The notes under the pieces: generated by a model
Databases searched by the model: none
Told to the model about the DNA's origin: nothing
What the model saw: only the letters and a program-made list of their open reading frames with translations
Made by a program: the position numbers and the translations under genes
Part shown: positions 30,417-40,500 of the stretch, one piece after another
Position numbering within the stretch: the first letter of the stretch is position 1
Layout: each line of letters opens with the position of its first letter
Assembly (NCBI GenBank): GCA_041658705.1
Contig: JBAZZT010000013.1
Span: 1-41,645, forward strand
DNA length: 41,645 nucleotides
Origin: CAIKNB01 sp041658705
Lineage (GTDB): Bacteria; Patescibacteriota; Patescibacteriia; 2-12-FULL-60-25
Direction: 5' to 3'

Positions 30417-31349
30417 ATGCGGAGGGCAGTTAATTTTTGTGCTCCGGCACTTTTAATGGCAATTTTTGTTGTATTTTTAGCTATAAATACGGTTTTTGCC
30501 ATGACTAGCTCAAACTACAAGATCAACTGGGACTCTGTGAATTCAGGCGGTTTGGATTTGAGCACGTCGACTAATTATAAAATGCGCGACACGATCGGTG
30601 AGCAGGCTACTGGTTATTCCACCAGCACGCATTACAAAATCAGCGCGGGCTATCGTGCTGGGGATAAGTATTATCCGACTTTACGCTTTAACGTTGGAAC
30701 CCAGGAGAACTTCAGTCGCACGGCGTATACCGAGTTCAGCGAGGCTGGAAATTACGTGGTCGTCACAGATGCGACGTATTTCACAGCCGATGATTACGTC
30801 GGGGTCGTCGAGAATCAGGGTTTGGGTCAATTGATTGCCGTAGGCAAGGTTACGAGCGTGGTCGGCAATACGGTGTATGTGGATAATTGGGATGGAAATC
30901 AGATTTCGCTTAGCCAATTCCCGGTCGGGGGCGACGATTATTGCTATCGTTTGGGCGGAATCGCGGCTAATTTCGGGGCATTATCTAGCTCGGAACCGAA
31001 AACTGCGCTGACGATTACGGATGTGGCGTCGGACGCGGAAAATGGGTATACTGTTAATGTGTATGACGATGGTGATTTGAGTAACGGGGTTTCGGCCATC
31101 CGCAATGTTTCGGATGGAGCGGTTTCACTCAATTCTGAAGAATATGGTTGGAGAGTTTTTGGCAGCAAAGCGGTGAACACGGGCAGTGACTTGCCGTTTC
31201 AGCTTACTGATACCGCCATTCAGCAATCATCGGTCGAAGCTGTCGACGATGAGAGATCGGCGTTCGTCTACAAGATTGCCATCGAACCTTTTACTCCGGA
31301 TGGAAATTATACGCACAGAGTTTATTTTACGGTCACGGCGAATTATTGA
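30417..31349 (+). CDS. Secreted surface protein, SSNYKI..GEQATG type
   Basis: A 310-residue secreted protein. The signal peptide has a basic MRRAVN start, a hydrophobic core and VFA-MT near 29. Two similar NYK-containing segments follow at about 32-72 (SSNYKINWDSVNSGG, STSTNYKMRD, then TSTHYKISAGYR with TIGEQATG between). A beta-rich body comes next and a C-terminal strand GNYTHRVYFTVTANY. The next gene product ends in GNYSQVVTYTVTATF. The shared terminus suggests a common wall-attachment or assembly strand, similar in position to the end of WxL domains. It is probably exposed on the cell surface. It opens the five-gene surface locus and has its own promoter. Confidence 0.8.
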   Translation: MRRAVNFCAPALLMAIFVVFLAINTVFAMTSSNYKINWDSVNSGGLDLSTSTNYKMRDTIGEQATGYSTSTHYKISAGYRAGDKYYPTLRFNVGTQENFSRTAYTEFSEAGNYVVVTDATYFTADDYVGVVENQGLGQLIAVGKVTSVVGNTVYVDNWDGNQISLSQFPVGGDDYCYRLGGIAANFGALSSSEPKTALTITDVASDAENGYTVNVYDDGDLSNGVSAIRNVSDGAVSLNSEEYGWRVFGSKAVNTGSDLPFQLTDTAIQQSSVEAVDDERSAFVYKIAIEPFTPDGNYTHRVYFTVTANY

Positions 31350-31354
31350 TTTCA

Positions 31355-31398
31355 GATGACGACGCTGGTTCTGTACGCGCAGACTCGACGCCGTCATC
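31355..31398. repeat. GATGACG/CGTCATC inverted repeat
   Basis: A 7-bp stem in the 117-nt gap between the first two surface genes, related to the palindrome at 1330-1380. A CTCG/CGAG hairpin lies further on, at about 31435-31451. Confidence 0.45.
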
Positions 31399-31466
31399 CG
31401 CAAGCGCGGGGCGGGGGATAGTCGAAAAAAAGACTCGAGCTCATAAACGAGCGGGCGAATCTCTGT

Positions 31467-32489
31467 ATGGTCAAGCAAATACAAAAGAAGTTGAAAATTT
31501 TATCCAAACTTTATCTCGCCGCGATGGCTGCGGGTTTATTGTTTTCTTCCGTTCCCGTCGGTGCCGCGGGCGTGACGGTGACTTTGACGCCTTCTTCCAG
31601 CTCCAGCTCGCCGCAAGATGTTGCCATCGCGTGGACCGGTTCGGCGGTTTATGCGACGGGTACGACGATTACCATAACTACCAGTCCGGCTTTCACGAGC
31701 ATCGCGACAGGTACGACGCAAACATTAAATCTGGATACTGATGGGTTCAACGATGGCTTCTTGACTTCGACTACGACCAATACCGTGGTTTATACCATAG
31801 CTACATCCACAACACTCACTTCTAATATCCTGCATTTACTTTTTACTTTCCCTAGCACGGCGCAGAACTATTCCATTTCCGTGTTTTCCTCCAATCCTGT
31901 CGACATCGGATCGGCTTTGCTCTATGCCAACAGCGGAAACCTCGTGACCGTGACGGCGCAAGTGCCGGCCATCCTGGCGTTTGCCATCCGTAACTCCGCT
32001 GACTCGGCGAACACCAACGTGTGCAATTTGGGTACGTTGACTTCGGCGGCTTCCTCGACTTGCGGATACAGACTCAAAATCGGTACCAACGCCACGAATG
32101 GTTTCACAGCGTCCATAGCGGCTAACCGTGATTTGGCGACTGGCTACGCCACAATGACGCAAGTCGTGGACAACGCGGCGTCGGCTCCGGGCAGCGAACA
32201 ATACGGTTTAGAGCTCTTCGGCGCGACGGAGGGTGGACGCGACGGATCAAATGGTTACACCGGCGCGGTCACGGAAGCGAACGTGGTCGGCTTCACCTTC
32301 CAGACCGATAACTCTCCCGTGCCTACCTCGACGAAGAATTTCGTCACATATACCAGTTCTTATGATTCGGGCACGTCGCCGGACTTGACTAATACCACCT
32401 TGGTCAAACATTTCGCCAACATCCACACCGGCACGCCGGCAGGCAATTACAGCCAAGTAGTCACTTATACCGTGACGGCGACGTTTTAG
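31467..32489 (+). CDS. Secreted surface protein with TVTA C-terminal strand
   Basis: A 340-residue secreted protein. The signal peptide is MVKQIQKKLKILSKLYLAAM followed by a hydrophobic core, with cleavage near VGA-AG (about 34). The mature protein is Thr/Ser-rich, beta-type and low in charge. A central ATVPAILAFAI-like segment (here VTAQVPAILAFAIRN) and two cysteines (CNLGTL...STCGY) that could form a disulphide lie at about 185-210. It ends GNYSQVVTYTVTATF, matching the end of the preceding product. This arrangement resembles secreted WxL-type proteins, although no WxL motif is present. Its place before the DUF916-like gene supports a shared surface assembly (inference). Confidence 0.78.
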   Translation: MVKQIQKKLKILSKLYLAAMAAGLLFSSVPVGAAGVTVTLTPSSSSSSPQDVAIAWTGSAVYATGTTITITTSPAFTSIATGTTQTLNLDTDGFNDGFLTSTTTNTVVYTIATSTTLTSNILHLLFTFPSTAQNYSISVFSSNPVDIGSALLYANSGNLVTVTAQVPAILAFAIRNSADSANTNVCNLGTLTSAASSTCGYRLKIGTNATNGFTASIAANRDLATGYATMTQVVDNAASAPGSEQYGLELFGATEGGRDGSNGYTGAVTEANVVGFTFQTDNSPVPTSTKNFVTYTSSYDSGTSPDLTNTTLVKHFANIHTGTPAGNYSQVVTYTVTATF

Positions 32490-32580
32490 AATAAACTCAA
32501 AGTTTAAAGTTTAAAACTTAAAGTTAAGAACCTAAAAAGAAAACCAAATTTTAAATTTCAAATTTTGAGCTTTGAACTTT
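32490..32580. repeat. AT-rich AAGTTTAAAGTTT palindrome, copy 3
   Basis: AACTCAAAGTTTAAAGTTTA units, then AAATTTTAAATTTCAAATTT and GAGCTTTGAACTTT. It fills the gap to 7 nt before the ATG at 32587. Confidence 0.6.
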
Positions 32581-32586
32581 CCTCTT

Positions 32587-33705
32587 ATGCCAATCGGCCG
32601 CACGAAAAACATCTTGAAAACTATCTCGCTGCTCACGTCGGTGATTTTTTTTGTTTTGGCCGCGCACGGAGCCAGGGCCGTGACGGTCTCGCCGGTGATG
32701 TTCGATGAATCGTTGGATCCGGGTGACGCGATCACCGGAGTGATCAAGCTCATCAATGAGACCAACCAGACCCAGACGTATTACGTCATGCCGCAGAATT
32801 TCGTGGCCAGCGGCGAAGAGGGGCAGCAGCGATTCTTGGAAGAACCTGATCCCACCGGCCTGGCGAGTTGGATGTCGTATGACAAACGGTCGTTCACCCT
32901 GAACCCGGCGGAGTCTACGGAGTTGCGCTGGACTATACAACTGCCGAAGAACGCCGAACCGGGCGGGCATTATGCGGCTATCTTTTTTTCCACCTCGCCT
33001 ACCTCCGGTCAGAATTCGGCGGTCGGCGTGGGCGGCAAGACCGGCGTGCTTTTTTTGATCAACGTCAGCGGCAATATTCAGGAAGGCGCCAACGTCGCTT
33101 CATTCCAAGTCACTGGATTGGAAGAAGACGGCAAACCATCCAAGACCCTGAATTATCTGCCGGCGTTTTTCGAACTGCGTTTGCGCAACATCGGCAGCGT
33201 GCACTTCAAGCCCGAAGGCAACATCGTGATTAAGAACATGTTCGGCAAGGTCTCGAGCGTCGTCCCGGCCAACGCAGCCGGCAGCAAAGTCTTGCCAGCC
33301 AGTATCCGCAAACTAAAAGCGACCTGGGGACCCAAAGACGCGAAAAAAGCCGACGGTTTCATCGCCGGAGTCAAGAATGAAATCCAGGGATTTGGTTTGG
33401 GGCGCTATGTGGCCCAGGCCAACATCGTCTATGGAAAACAAAAACAGACGCTGAATACGAGCTTGGTGTTTTGGATTTTTCCTTGGCGTCTTACGCTCCT
33501 GGCTTTGCTCGGCATCATCATCCTATTCTTCTTGCTCAAGGGTTATAACCGCTTGGTGGTCAGGTCGGCCATGAGTAAGATGGGTCCCAGGGCGGAACCG
33601 CCGGCGCCCGCGGCACGAACGAACCTTGGGCCAAGACCGAATGCATTTTCCAGGCCGGATGAATCCGCGCAGTCCACGGATATCAAGCCAAACCTTAAAC
33701 TTTGA
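32587..33705 (+). CDS. DUF916-like membrane-anchored surface protein
   Basis: A 372-residue protein. The signal peptide ends near ARA-VTVSP. A beta domain follows in which a GDAITGVIKLINETNQTQTYYV strand pair, an EG-rich loop, SFTLNPAESTELRWTIQLP and EPGGHYAAIFFST occur in the order seen in DUF916 (the WxL-partner, peptidoglycan-binding domain). A second beta domain (about 150-290) corresponds to DUF3324. A helix near 300-325 (LTLLALLGIIILFFLLKGYN) then leads to a 45-residue Pro-rich cytoplasmic tail. In Firmicutes such proteins anchor WxL proteins to the wall. The ATG at 32587 is preferred to a TTG at 32572 that lies inside a repeat. Confidence 0.72.
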   Translation: MPIGRTKNILKTISLLTSVIFFVLAAHGARAVTVSPVMFDESLDPGDAITGVIKLINETNQTQTYYVMPQNFVASGEEGQQRFLEEPDPTGLASWMSYDKRSFTLNPAESTELRWTIQLPKNAEPGGHYAAIFFSTSPTSGQNSAVGVGGKTGVLFLINVSGNIQEGANVASFQVTGLEEDGKPSKTLNYLPAFFELRLRNIGSVHFKPEGNIVIKNMFGKVSSVVPANAAGSKVLPASIRKLKATWGPKDAKKADGFIAGVKNEIQGFGLGRYVAQANIVYGKQKQTLNTSLVFWIFPWRLTLLALLGIIILFFLLKGYNRLVVRSAMSKMGPRAEPPAPAARTNLGPRPNAFSRPDESAQSTDIKPNLKL

Positions 33706-33753
33706 GCGTCAGTCCCGACAGGGGAGCGCCACGGATTTTTTAATCAGTCCAAG

Positions 33754-36700
33754 ATGAAACGCGCCATTTACAATGCAGGCAAAAAGTTGATGGCGCTGCT
33801 GGGCGTTGCGGTCTTAGTGATCGTCCCCGTGGCTTCGCGGGCGGTCCAAGCGACTCCGGCCAGCGACACGCTCACCGCATTTATAGCCGGCCAGCAGTCC
33901 GACCACACCGTCAAATTCAAAGCCGCGAGCGGCATCGACGATCCGGCGGATACGGTCACGCTGTATCTGCCGGATTTCGTTTTCGGATCCGTCGGTTTAG
34001 GGGATATCGATTTGCATTTCGGACCCGTGACGGGTTTGGAGAACAGCGCGACCATCGCGGCCTTGCCTGCGGTTGGCGTATGGGGCCTCGGCATCGCGGG
34101 ACAGCTCATCACTTTCACCGCCCCGAGCAACGCGGCGCCCGGCACGATCCCGACGGGGGACTTCATCGTGATACGCATCGGCACTAACACCGGCGGCGTC
34201 AATCAACTGACCAATCCGGCAGCGCCACAAGTCGCGCAAATCACGATCAACGGTACATTTGGTGGCTGGAACATGATTGCGGTGCCGATTTTAGATAACG
34301 ACTCGATGTCGGTCACGGCTATCGTGCCGCAAGCTGCGTCCACGACCACGCCGCCGGAACCACCGCCTGGTGGCGGCACCGCGCCCGCTATCTCCGGTAT
34401 CCAAGTCATCAACATCACGAGCAATGCGGCGACCGTCATTTGGGTCACGGATCAAAATTCGAATTCAGAAGTATCGTATGGATTCACGCTGGCTCATGCG
34501 AGCGGCACCATCACCAACGCCACGCAGGTCCAAAACCACAGCCTCACGATCAATGGATTGAGTTCAGCGACTCTCTACCACTTCATTGTCAAATCGACTA
34601 ACGCGTCATTTTTGAGTTCCCAGTCGGGCGATCAGACCTTCGTTACGCTGGGCGACGTGACGCCGCCCCTCATCAGCAACATCCAAGTCATCAACATCAA
34701 CGATACTTCGGCCTTGGTCACTTGGGATACCGATGAGCCGGCGACGACGCGCGTGGATTATGGTTTGGATGCTGGCTATGGGAGTCAAGGCAGTGCAGTC
34801 GGATATCAAACCAGCCACTCGGTCCAGTTGAACGGTTTGACGCCTGGGACGACTTATCATTTCCGCGTGGCTTCGACGGATAACTCGGGCAATCCTGCCC
34901 AAAGCCCCGATGGGACTTTCGTCACCACGCATGACGTCACGCCGCCGGCCAATGTGCAGAATTTCAGCGCGGCTGCGGGAGATACCACGGTCACGTTGAC
35001 TTGGAACAATCCGCCGGATGTTGATTTTGCCGGTACCAAAATCTTGCGCAAGCTCGGATCTTATCCGACCGGTCCGACCGACGGCGATGTGGTGTATATA
35101 GGAAGCGGAGTCACGACTTTGGATAATGGACTAACAAACGGCGTGACTTATTATTATGCCGCTTATGCTTTTGATACGAACGGTAACTTCGCGTCCGGTG
35201 CGTTAGCTCAAGCTACGCCGCAAGGTCCGCCGTTGCCGCCGATTCCGCCAGCACCGACCACGACGCCGCCGATCCCGCCGCAGCCACCTCTGCCTCCGCA
35301 GCCGCCGTCTCCGCCCGTACCGCCGCAACCTCCGATTCCGCCAGCACCGACCACGACGCCGCCGATTCCTCCGATTCCGCCCGTACCTCCGGTCACGACA
35401 GGCACTCAACCTGTCATCCCCATCATACCGACGCCGGAAGCAGTGACCCCGATATCCGTTCATTTCTACACTGATAACGGCACGATTGAATTAGTCCCGG
35501 ATTCCACCGGCAGCTTCGGAGCGTTGGCCGGCACGACCGTCACCGTCAGCGTACCGCTGGCTGGGCTGGGCAGTCTGCCCGATGTGGCGACTGTTTCCAT
35601 CGGCAGTTCGCTCTATTCTTTGGGGTTATCCAAGAACGGCACAGAATATACGGGGACTTTCGTCGTGCCTCAAGCCGGAAAATACCCGGTCATCACCACG
35701 GTTGTCTTCAAGAATGGAACGGTGAGCCAAGTCCAGAACACGCTTGTAGCGCAACTTACGGGCGCGGTCTTGGTCGAGCCGCTTGTCGGGACGCCGAGCG
35801 AAACCGTGGAAGGCGCCAAGGTCCAACTCTTCCATGAAGTGAACGGAGTGTGGGTGCCATACGGCGCGCCACAGACTTCGGGCAGCAACGGCAAATACGG
35901 ATACACCGTACCCAACGGCAGATTCTACGCCGTGGTCGAGAAAGATGGATTCAGGAAAAAAACTACCAATCCGATTTTCGTCGAGCGTAACGTCTACAAC
36001 GAAAACATCACCTTGATCAAGGAACCGGTCGTGGTGACGTTGCCGCCTGAAGCTCCAATCGCGGAAAAAGTCCAAGTCGCCGCGGCCGCGGCCGTGCAGA
36101 ATTTGGTGTATACCGCGGAAGTCATCAAAGAAATATTCCAGACCCCGGAAGTCCAGCTGGCGAGCGACATAGCGACGCCGTCATTGCTCGCCGTATCACT
36201 CATCAACATCGCGTCGTCACTTTCAGCTTTTAATTTCCTGGCGTATTTCCAATACCTTTTCACTCAACCGATATTGATCTTCGGTCGGCGGCGCAAGAAG
36301 AAGTGGGGCTTTGTCTATAACTCATTGAGCAAGCAGCCGGTGGATTTGGCGGTCGTGCGTTTGGTGCATTTCGAAAGCCGCTTGGTCGTGCAGACCATGG
36401 TCACCGATCGCTTCGGACGTTTTCGTTTTCTGGTCAAGCAAGGTGATTACTACGTCGAAGTCGTGAAACCCGGTTACACTTTTCCCAGCGCATACCTTAA
36501 AGACAAGACTGAAGACGTGGATTACGTTGATCTGTATCACGGAGGAAAGTTTGCGTTCTCGGGTGATGGCGTGATTGCGTTGACCATTCCGCTCGATCCA
36601 GTCGCGATGGAAGAGACGCCCAAGGGAGTGTTATTCAGAAGCTTTCTTCATTTATTGCGTAAGTCATTCGCGATCAGCGGAATCGTGCTGGGCTCGATTA

Positions 36701-37227
36701 TCTTAGTGGTGCGTCCGAGCATCGTGAATTTATTGCTGTTGATTTTACAGTTCGTGCTGTACTTCTTGTTCAAGCGTTTAGGTGCGCCGGTCAAGCCGCG
36801 CAAATGGGGCACGGTCATCGATGCCAAGACGCATAAGCCCGTGGCGAACGCTATCGTCCGCATCTTCGATAAGAAGTTCAACAAACTGTTGGAAATGCAG
36901 GTCACGGGCGCTAGGGGAGCTTATGGTTTCTTCGTGCGACGCAACATTTACTTCCTCACCGTAGATAAACTTGGCTATGTTAAGCACATAAGCAATGATA
37001 TTGACTTGCAAGGCAAGGATGAGGCTTTGATTGACCAGAATATCTATTTGGAGCCAGATTCAGGCAAGACAAAGCCTAAATTGACAGCAACGACGCCAAA
37101 GCCGTCAACACCGGCAATAATCGGAGCTAGCGTAAAGAAAGCACAAAAGTCCAAAATTCTACAGACACCTATGGCGCAATTAGGCGTTCCGGGGTTACCG
37201 GAGCCAAAGTCGAACGAAAAACCGTAG
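33754..37227 (+). CDS. Large multidomain surface protein with FnIII and carboxypeptidase-regulatory-like domains
   Basis: A 1157-residue protein. A signal peptide (to about 33) is followed by a beta domain (to about 195) and three fibronectin type III repeats (about 210, 303 and 394). A Pro-rich linker (about 490-550, PPIPP/PAPTTTPP units) and a carboxypeptidase-regulatory-like beta domain (about 670-755) come next. A helix at about 810-835 and a second regulatory-like domain starting KKKWGFVYNSLSKQPV (about 845-930) follow. Two helices (about 968-1010) and a third such domain starting KWGTVIDAKTHKPV end the protein. By the positive-inside rule (RRRKKK after the first helix, KRLGAPVKPRK after the last), domains two and three would be cytoplasmic. 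It probably links surface adhesion modules to the cell interior. The TAG stop is in a GTAGGGG repeat. Confidence 0.8.
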   Translation: MKRAIYNAGKKLMALLGVAVLVIVPVASRAVQATPASDTLTAFIAGQQSDHTVKFKAASGIDDPADTVTLYLPDFVFGSVGLGDIDLHFGPVTGLENSATIAALPAVGVWGLGIAGQLITFTAPSNAAPGTIPTGDFIVIRIGTNTGGVNQLTNPAAPQVAQITINGTFGGWNMIAVPILDNDSMSVTAIVPQAASTTTPPEPPPGGGTAPAISGIQVINITSNAATVIWVTDQNSNSEVSYGFTLAHASGTITNATQVQNHSLTINGLSSATLYHFIVKSTNASFLSSQSGDQTFVTLGDVTPPLISNIQVININDTSALVTWDTDEPATTRVDYGLDAGYGSQGSAVGYQTSHSVQLNGLTPGTTYHFRVASTDNSGNPAQSPDGTFVTTHDVTPPANVQNFSAAAGDTTVTLTWNNPPDVDFAGTKILRKLGSYPTGPTDGDVVYIGSGVTTLDNGLTNGVTYYYAAYAFDTNGNFASGALAQATPQGPPLPPIPPAPTTTPPIPPQPPLPPQPPSPPVPPQPPIPPAPTTTPPIPPIPPVPPVTTGTQPVIPIIPTPEAVTPISVHFYTDNGTIELVPDSTGSFGALAGTTVTVSVPLAGLGSLPDVATVSIGSSLYSLGLSKNGTEYTGTFVVPQAGKYPVITTVVFKNGTVSQVQNTLVAQLTGAVLVEPLVGTPSETVEGAKVQLFHEVNGVWVPYGAPQTSGSNGKYGYTVPNGRFYAVVEKDGFRKKTTNPIFVERNVYNENITLIKEPVVVTLPPEAPIAEKVQVAAAAAVQNLVYTAEVIKEIFQTPEVQLASDIATPSLLAVSLINIASSLSAFNFLAYFQYLFTQPILIFGRRRKKKWGFVYNSLSKQPVDLAVVRLVHFESRLVVQTMVTDRFGRFRFLVKQGDYYVEVVKPGYTFPSAYLKDKTEDVDYVDLYHGGKFAFSGDGVIALTIPLDPVAMEETPKGVLFRSFLHLLRKSFAISGIVLGSIILVVRPSIVNLLLLILQFVLYFLFKRLGAPVKPRKWGTVIDAKTHKPVANAIVRIFDKKFNKLLEMQVTGARGAYGFFVRRNIYFLTVDKLGYVKHISNDIDLQGKDEALIDQNIYLEPDSGKTKPKLTATTPKPSTPAIIGASVKKAQKSKILQTPMAQLGVPGLPEPKSNEKP

Positions 37228-37252
37228 GGGCGACCCGTTGGTTCGCCCCTAC
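37224..37252. repeat. GTAGGGGCGACCC palindrome, copy 3
   Basis: GTAGGGGCGACCC (37224-37236) and GGTTCGCCCCTAC (37240-37252). The TAG at 37225-37227 is the stop of the preceding gene, as in tig. Confidence 0.85.
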
Positions 37253-37266
37253 AACTGAAAATTTCC

Positions 37267-37293
37267 AACCGATCTCCAAAGGGTCGGTTTTTT
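37267..37293 (+). terminator. Terminator after the 33754 gene
   Basis: AACCGA and TCGGTT around TCTCCAAAGGG, followed by further Ts. Confidence 0.75.
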
Positions 37294-37361
37294 GGCTAAA
37301 AATGAGGCATTGACAGCAAGTGCCGTTGGTACGACCCATGAATTTAGGGACTTTGTTAATT

Positions 37362-37404
37362 ACTGTGGATAAACTGTTAACATGAGGTTTCGTTTATCCA
37401 CAGT
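37362..37404. promoter_or_regulatory. Inverted pair of perfect DnaA boxes
   Basis: ACTGTGGATAAAC (37362-37374) and GTTTATCCACAGT (37392-37404) are perfect complements with a 17-bp gap. Each contains a consensus DnaA box. They lie 145 nt before the last surface gene. The rest of the 322-nt gap (37228-37549) holds only AT-rich sequence and no convincing promoter. Confidence 0.6.
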
Positions 37405-37549
37405 ATGTTAATTTAAAATTTGGCTAAAATTAGCGATTTTCGATATTTAGTAGCATGTATGTAGCGTTTATAGCGCGCGCGTGGAGTTAATCCCGAGCCT
37501 GCTACGGACGCTGAAACAAAAACAGTTGGTTAACAGAATTTTCGCCTCA

Positions 37550-40500
37550 ATGCGAAGCCAAGCATTACGTACCTTTAGGCTTATCTCCCGAATATTCTTC
37601 GGAATCTTTTTGGCGTCACTTCTGGCAGCTCCAGCCAACGCGGCAAACGGGATACCGCAATTCTTCAATTACCAGGGTCGCTTGATGTCGGCGTGGTCGA
37701 CAAATGTGCCGAATGCGACTTACTCGATCAAGTTTTCGATCTACACGACGGAATCCGGTGGCACGCCAATCTGGACCGCGAAGGGAACCACCGCGGTGCC
37801 GACCGCCATGAGCATCACCACGACGAGCGGATTATTTTCCGTGCTCTTGGGCGATACCGCGACGCAAGGACAGAACGCACTCAACATCGATTGGAACCAG
37901 GACGCGTTGTATCTTGGCGTGACGGTCGGAGCGGATGCGGAAATGACGCCGCGCAAACGGTTGTCGTCCGTGCCGTTCGCTTTCAACGCCCAGACGTTAC
38001 AAGGCAATTATGCTTCGAGTTCGGTGGCCGCGACCGGCGGCAGTTTGTTCTCGCTGCACCAAACCACGAGCGACGCCGCTTCGGCGACACGCACCGCGTT
38101 GTATATCCAGACTGACGGCACTTCAAATTCGAAAGATCTACTCATCCGCGGTTTCAACGGCACATCGGATGTCTTCACGGTTTCGCGCATGGGAGGAATC
38201 ACTGCGAATGTCGTAACCTCAACGGGCGGCGTCATGGCGAACGTGAATAATTCTTACGATTTGGGCAGTCCGCTGGCCGCCTGGAGAAATATCTACGCCT
38301 CCGGCACTTCACAGCTTGCTTACGTCTCGTCGACGCTCATCACCATCGGCGGCAAGCAACTATGTCTTGCTGACGGCACGAATTGCGGTTCCTCGACTTC
38401 GACGCTGTACGCCGTGACGCATAACGGAAATTATACTGACTTGGAAATCGGAGTCGGCGGAGTCTCGTCGACCGGAATGATCTTGACGCAGGGAATTTAC
38501 TCCACAGGAACGAACATCTTCGCCAACAGTTCGGGGATTGCGGTCAGCGCTACTTCGACATCGAATACTGCCGTGCAAGGCGCAAGTTATTCCGGCATCG
38601 GCGTGTATGGAGATTCGTATAATAGCTACGGAGGTTTCTTCAGGTCATTCAACGGCGGCACCGGCCTTTTGTCCAAACAAGGTTCGACGACGGATTTCTT
38701 GACCGCCACCAGTTCGAACCCGACCATCTGGGCCTACCGCAGCGGTAAGCTTGGCGTCGGCCAGAACGATTACACGGCGCCGGTTCTTCTCGTCGAAGAC
38801 GCGGTCGGTTGGTCGGGCGACTTGCAGAATTGGAAACAGGGGACGACTAAACTGCGTGTGGATAATACCGGCAGATTATTACCTGCGGTGAACAACAGTC
38901 TCGATCTCGGCTCCGCCGCTCTCTCATGGAAAGATATTTACGCTTCCGGAACTTCGCAACTCGCTTACGTGTCTTCGACATGGATCACAGTGGGCGGTAA
39001 AAGTCTGTGTTTGCAAGATGGCACGAATTGCAGTTCCGCGACCTCGACGCTGCAAGCCGTGACCAACAACGGAAACATCACGACGCTCGCCATCGGAGTC
39101 GGTGGCGTCTCGTCGACCGGGATGATCTTGACGCAAGGCATTTACTCGACCGGGACGAACATCTTCGCCAACAGTTCGGGATACGCGGTCAATGCCACCT
39201 CGACCAGCAACTTCGCCCTGTACGGTTCCAGCTACTCCAGCTATGGCGGTTATCTGCGTTCAGTCGGTGGCGTTGGAGCGATTGCCGTCCAAGGCAGCGA
39301 TACATCCCTGAATGCGACTAGCACAAATCCGACTTTGTGGGCCTATCGCTCCGGCGTTTACGATTACCCGACGCATGATTACACCGGCCCGGTGCTCATG
39401 GTCGAAGACAATCGCGCTTGGTCGGGAGATTTGCAGAACTGGAAAAAACAAGGCGTGATTAAACTGCGCGTCGACAACACCGGCACGCTTTTGCCCGCAG
39501 TCACGAATAGCCTCGACCTCGGTTCAGCATCGCTGTCATGGAAAGATATTTACGCCAGCGGCACTTCACGGCTGGCTTACGTATCTTCGACATGGATCAC
39601 AGTGGGCGGAAAAAGTTTATGCTTGCAAGACGGCACGAATTGCGGTTCCGCGACTTCGACGCTGCAAGCTGTCACGAACAACGGAAACATCACGACGCTT
39701 GCCATCGGAGTCGGTGGTGTCTCGTCGACGGGCCACATCTATACCACGGCTAACAATACCTACGACCTCGGTTCAGCCACGACTTCGTGGAAAGATGTCT
39801 ACGCTTCCGGCACGGCCTATCTGCGCACGGCCTCGATCTCCACCGGGACCAACGCCGTGCCTTCGTGGTTCTTCACGGGCGATACCGACACAGGCTTCTC
39901 TTCTCCTGCCCTGGGCAACCTGGACATCAACACGGACGGATCGTTGCGGGCGCGCATTTCCTCCGGTGGTTTCCAGGTCGGGCCTACGCTCTATGCCACC
40001 GGAAATAATCTTACGGACATCGGCAGGGCTGACATCTCATGGAAGAACATCTACGCCTCCGGCACTTCACAACTCGCGTACGTCTCTTCGACGCTCATCA
40101 CCATCGGCGGCAAGCAGTTGTGTCTGGCCGACGGAACGAATTGCGGTTCTTCGACTTCGACGCTCTACGCGGTGACGCACAACGGTAACTTCACAAATCT
40201 CGCCATCGGCGTGGCGGGAGTCTCTTCGACGGGAAACATCATCCCGACCGTCGCCAACACATACGATCTCGGCTCCACCACGCTGCCGTGGAAGAATGTC
40301 TATGCCTCGGGCACGGTGATCGGCAACCAGTTCCTCGCCGGACGCGGAACTTTGGCCGCTCCCGCTTTCTCTTTCGCCTCGGAGACGAACACCGGGATGT
40401 ATTCCGACCCGTCGTACTTATATCTAGCAAAGAGTGGTTCCCTCATCTACGCGGCAGATGCTTCAACCTACCAATACAACTATCGGACGATGCTGTCGGG

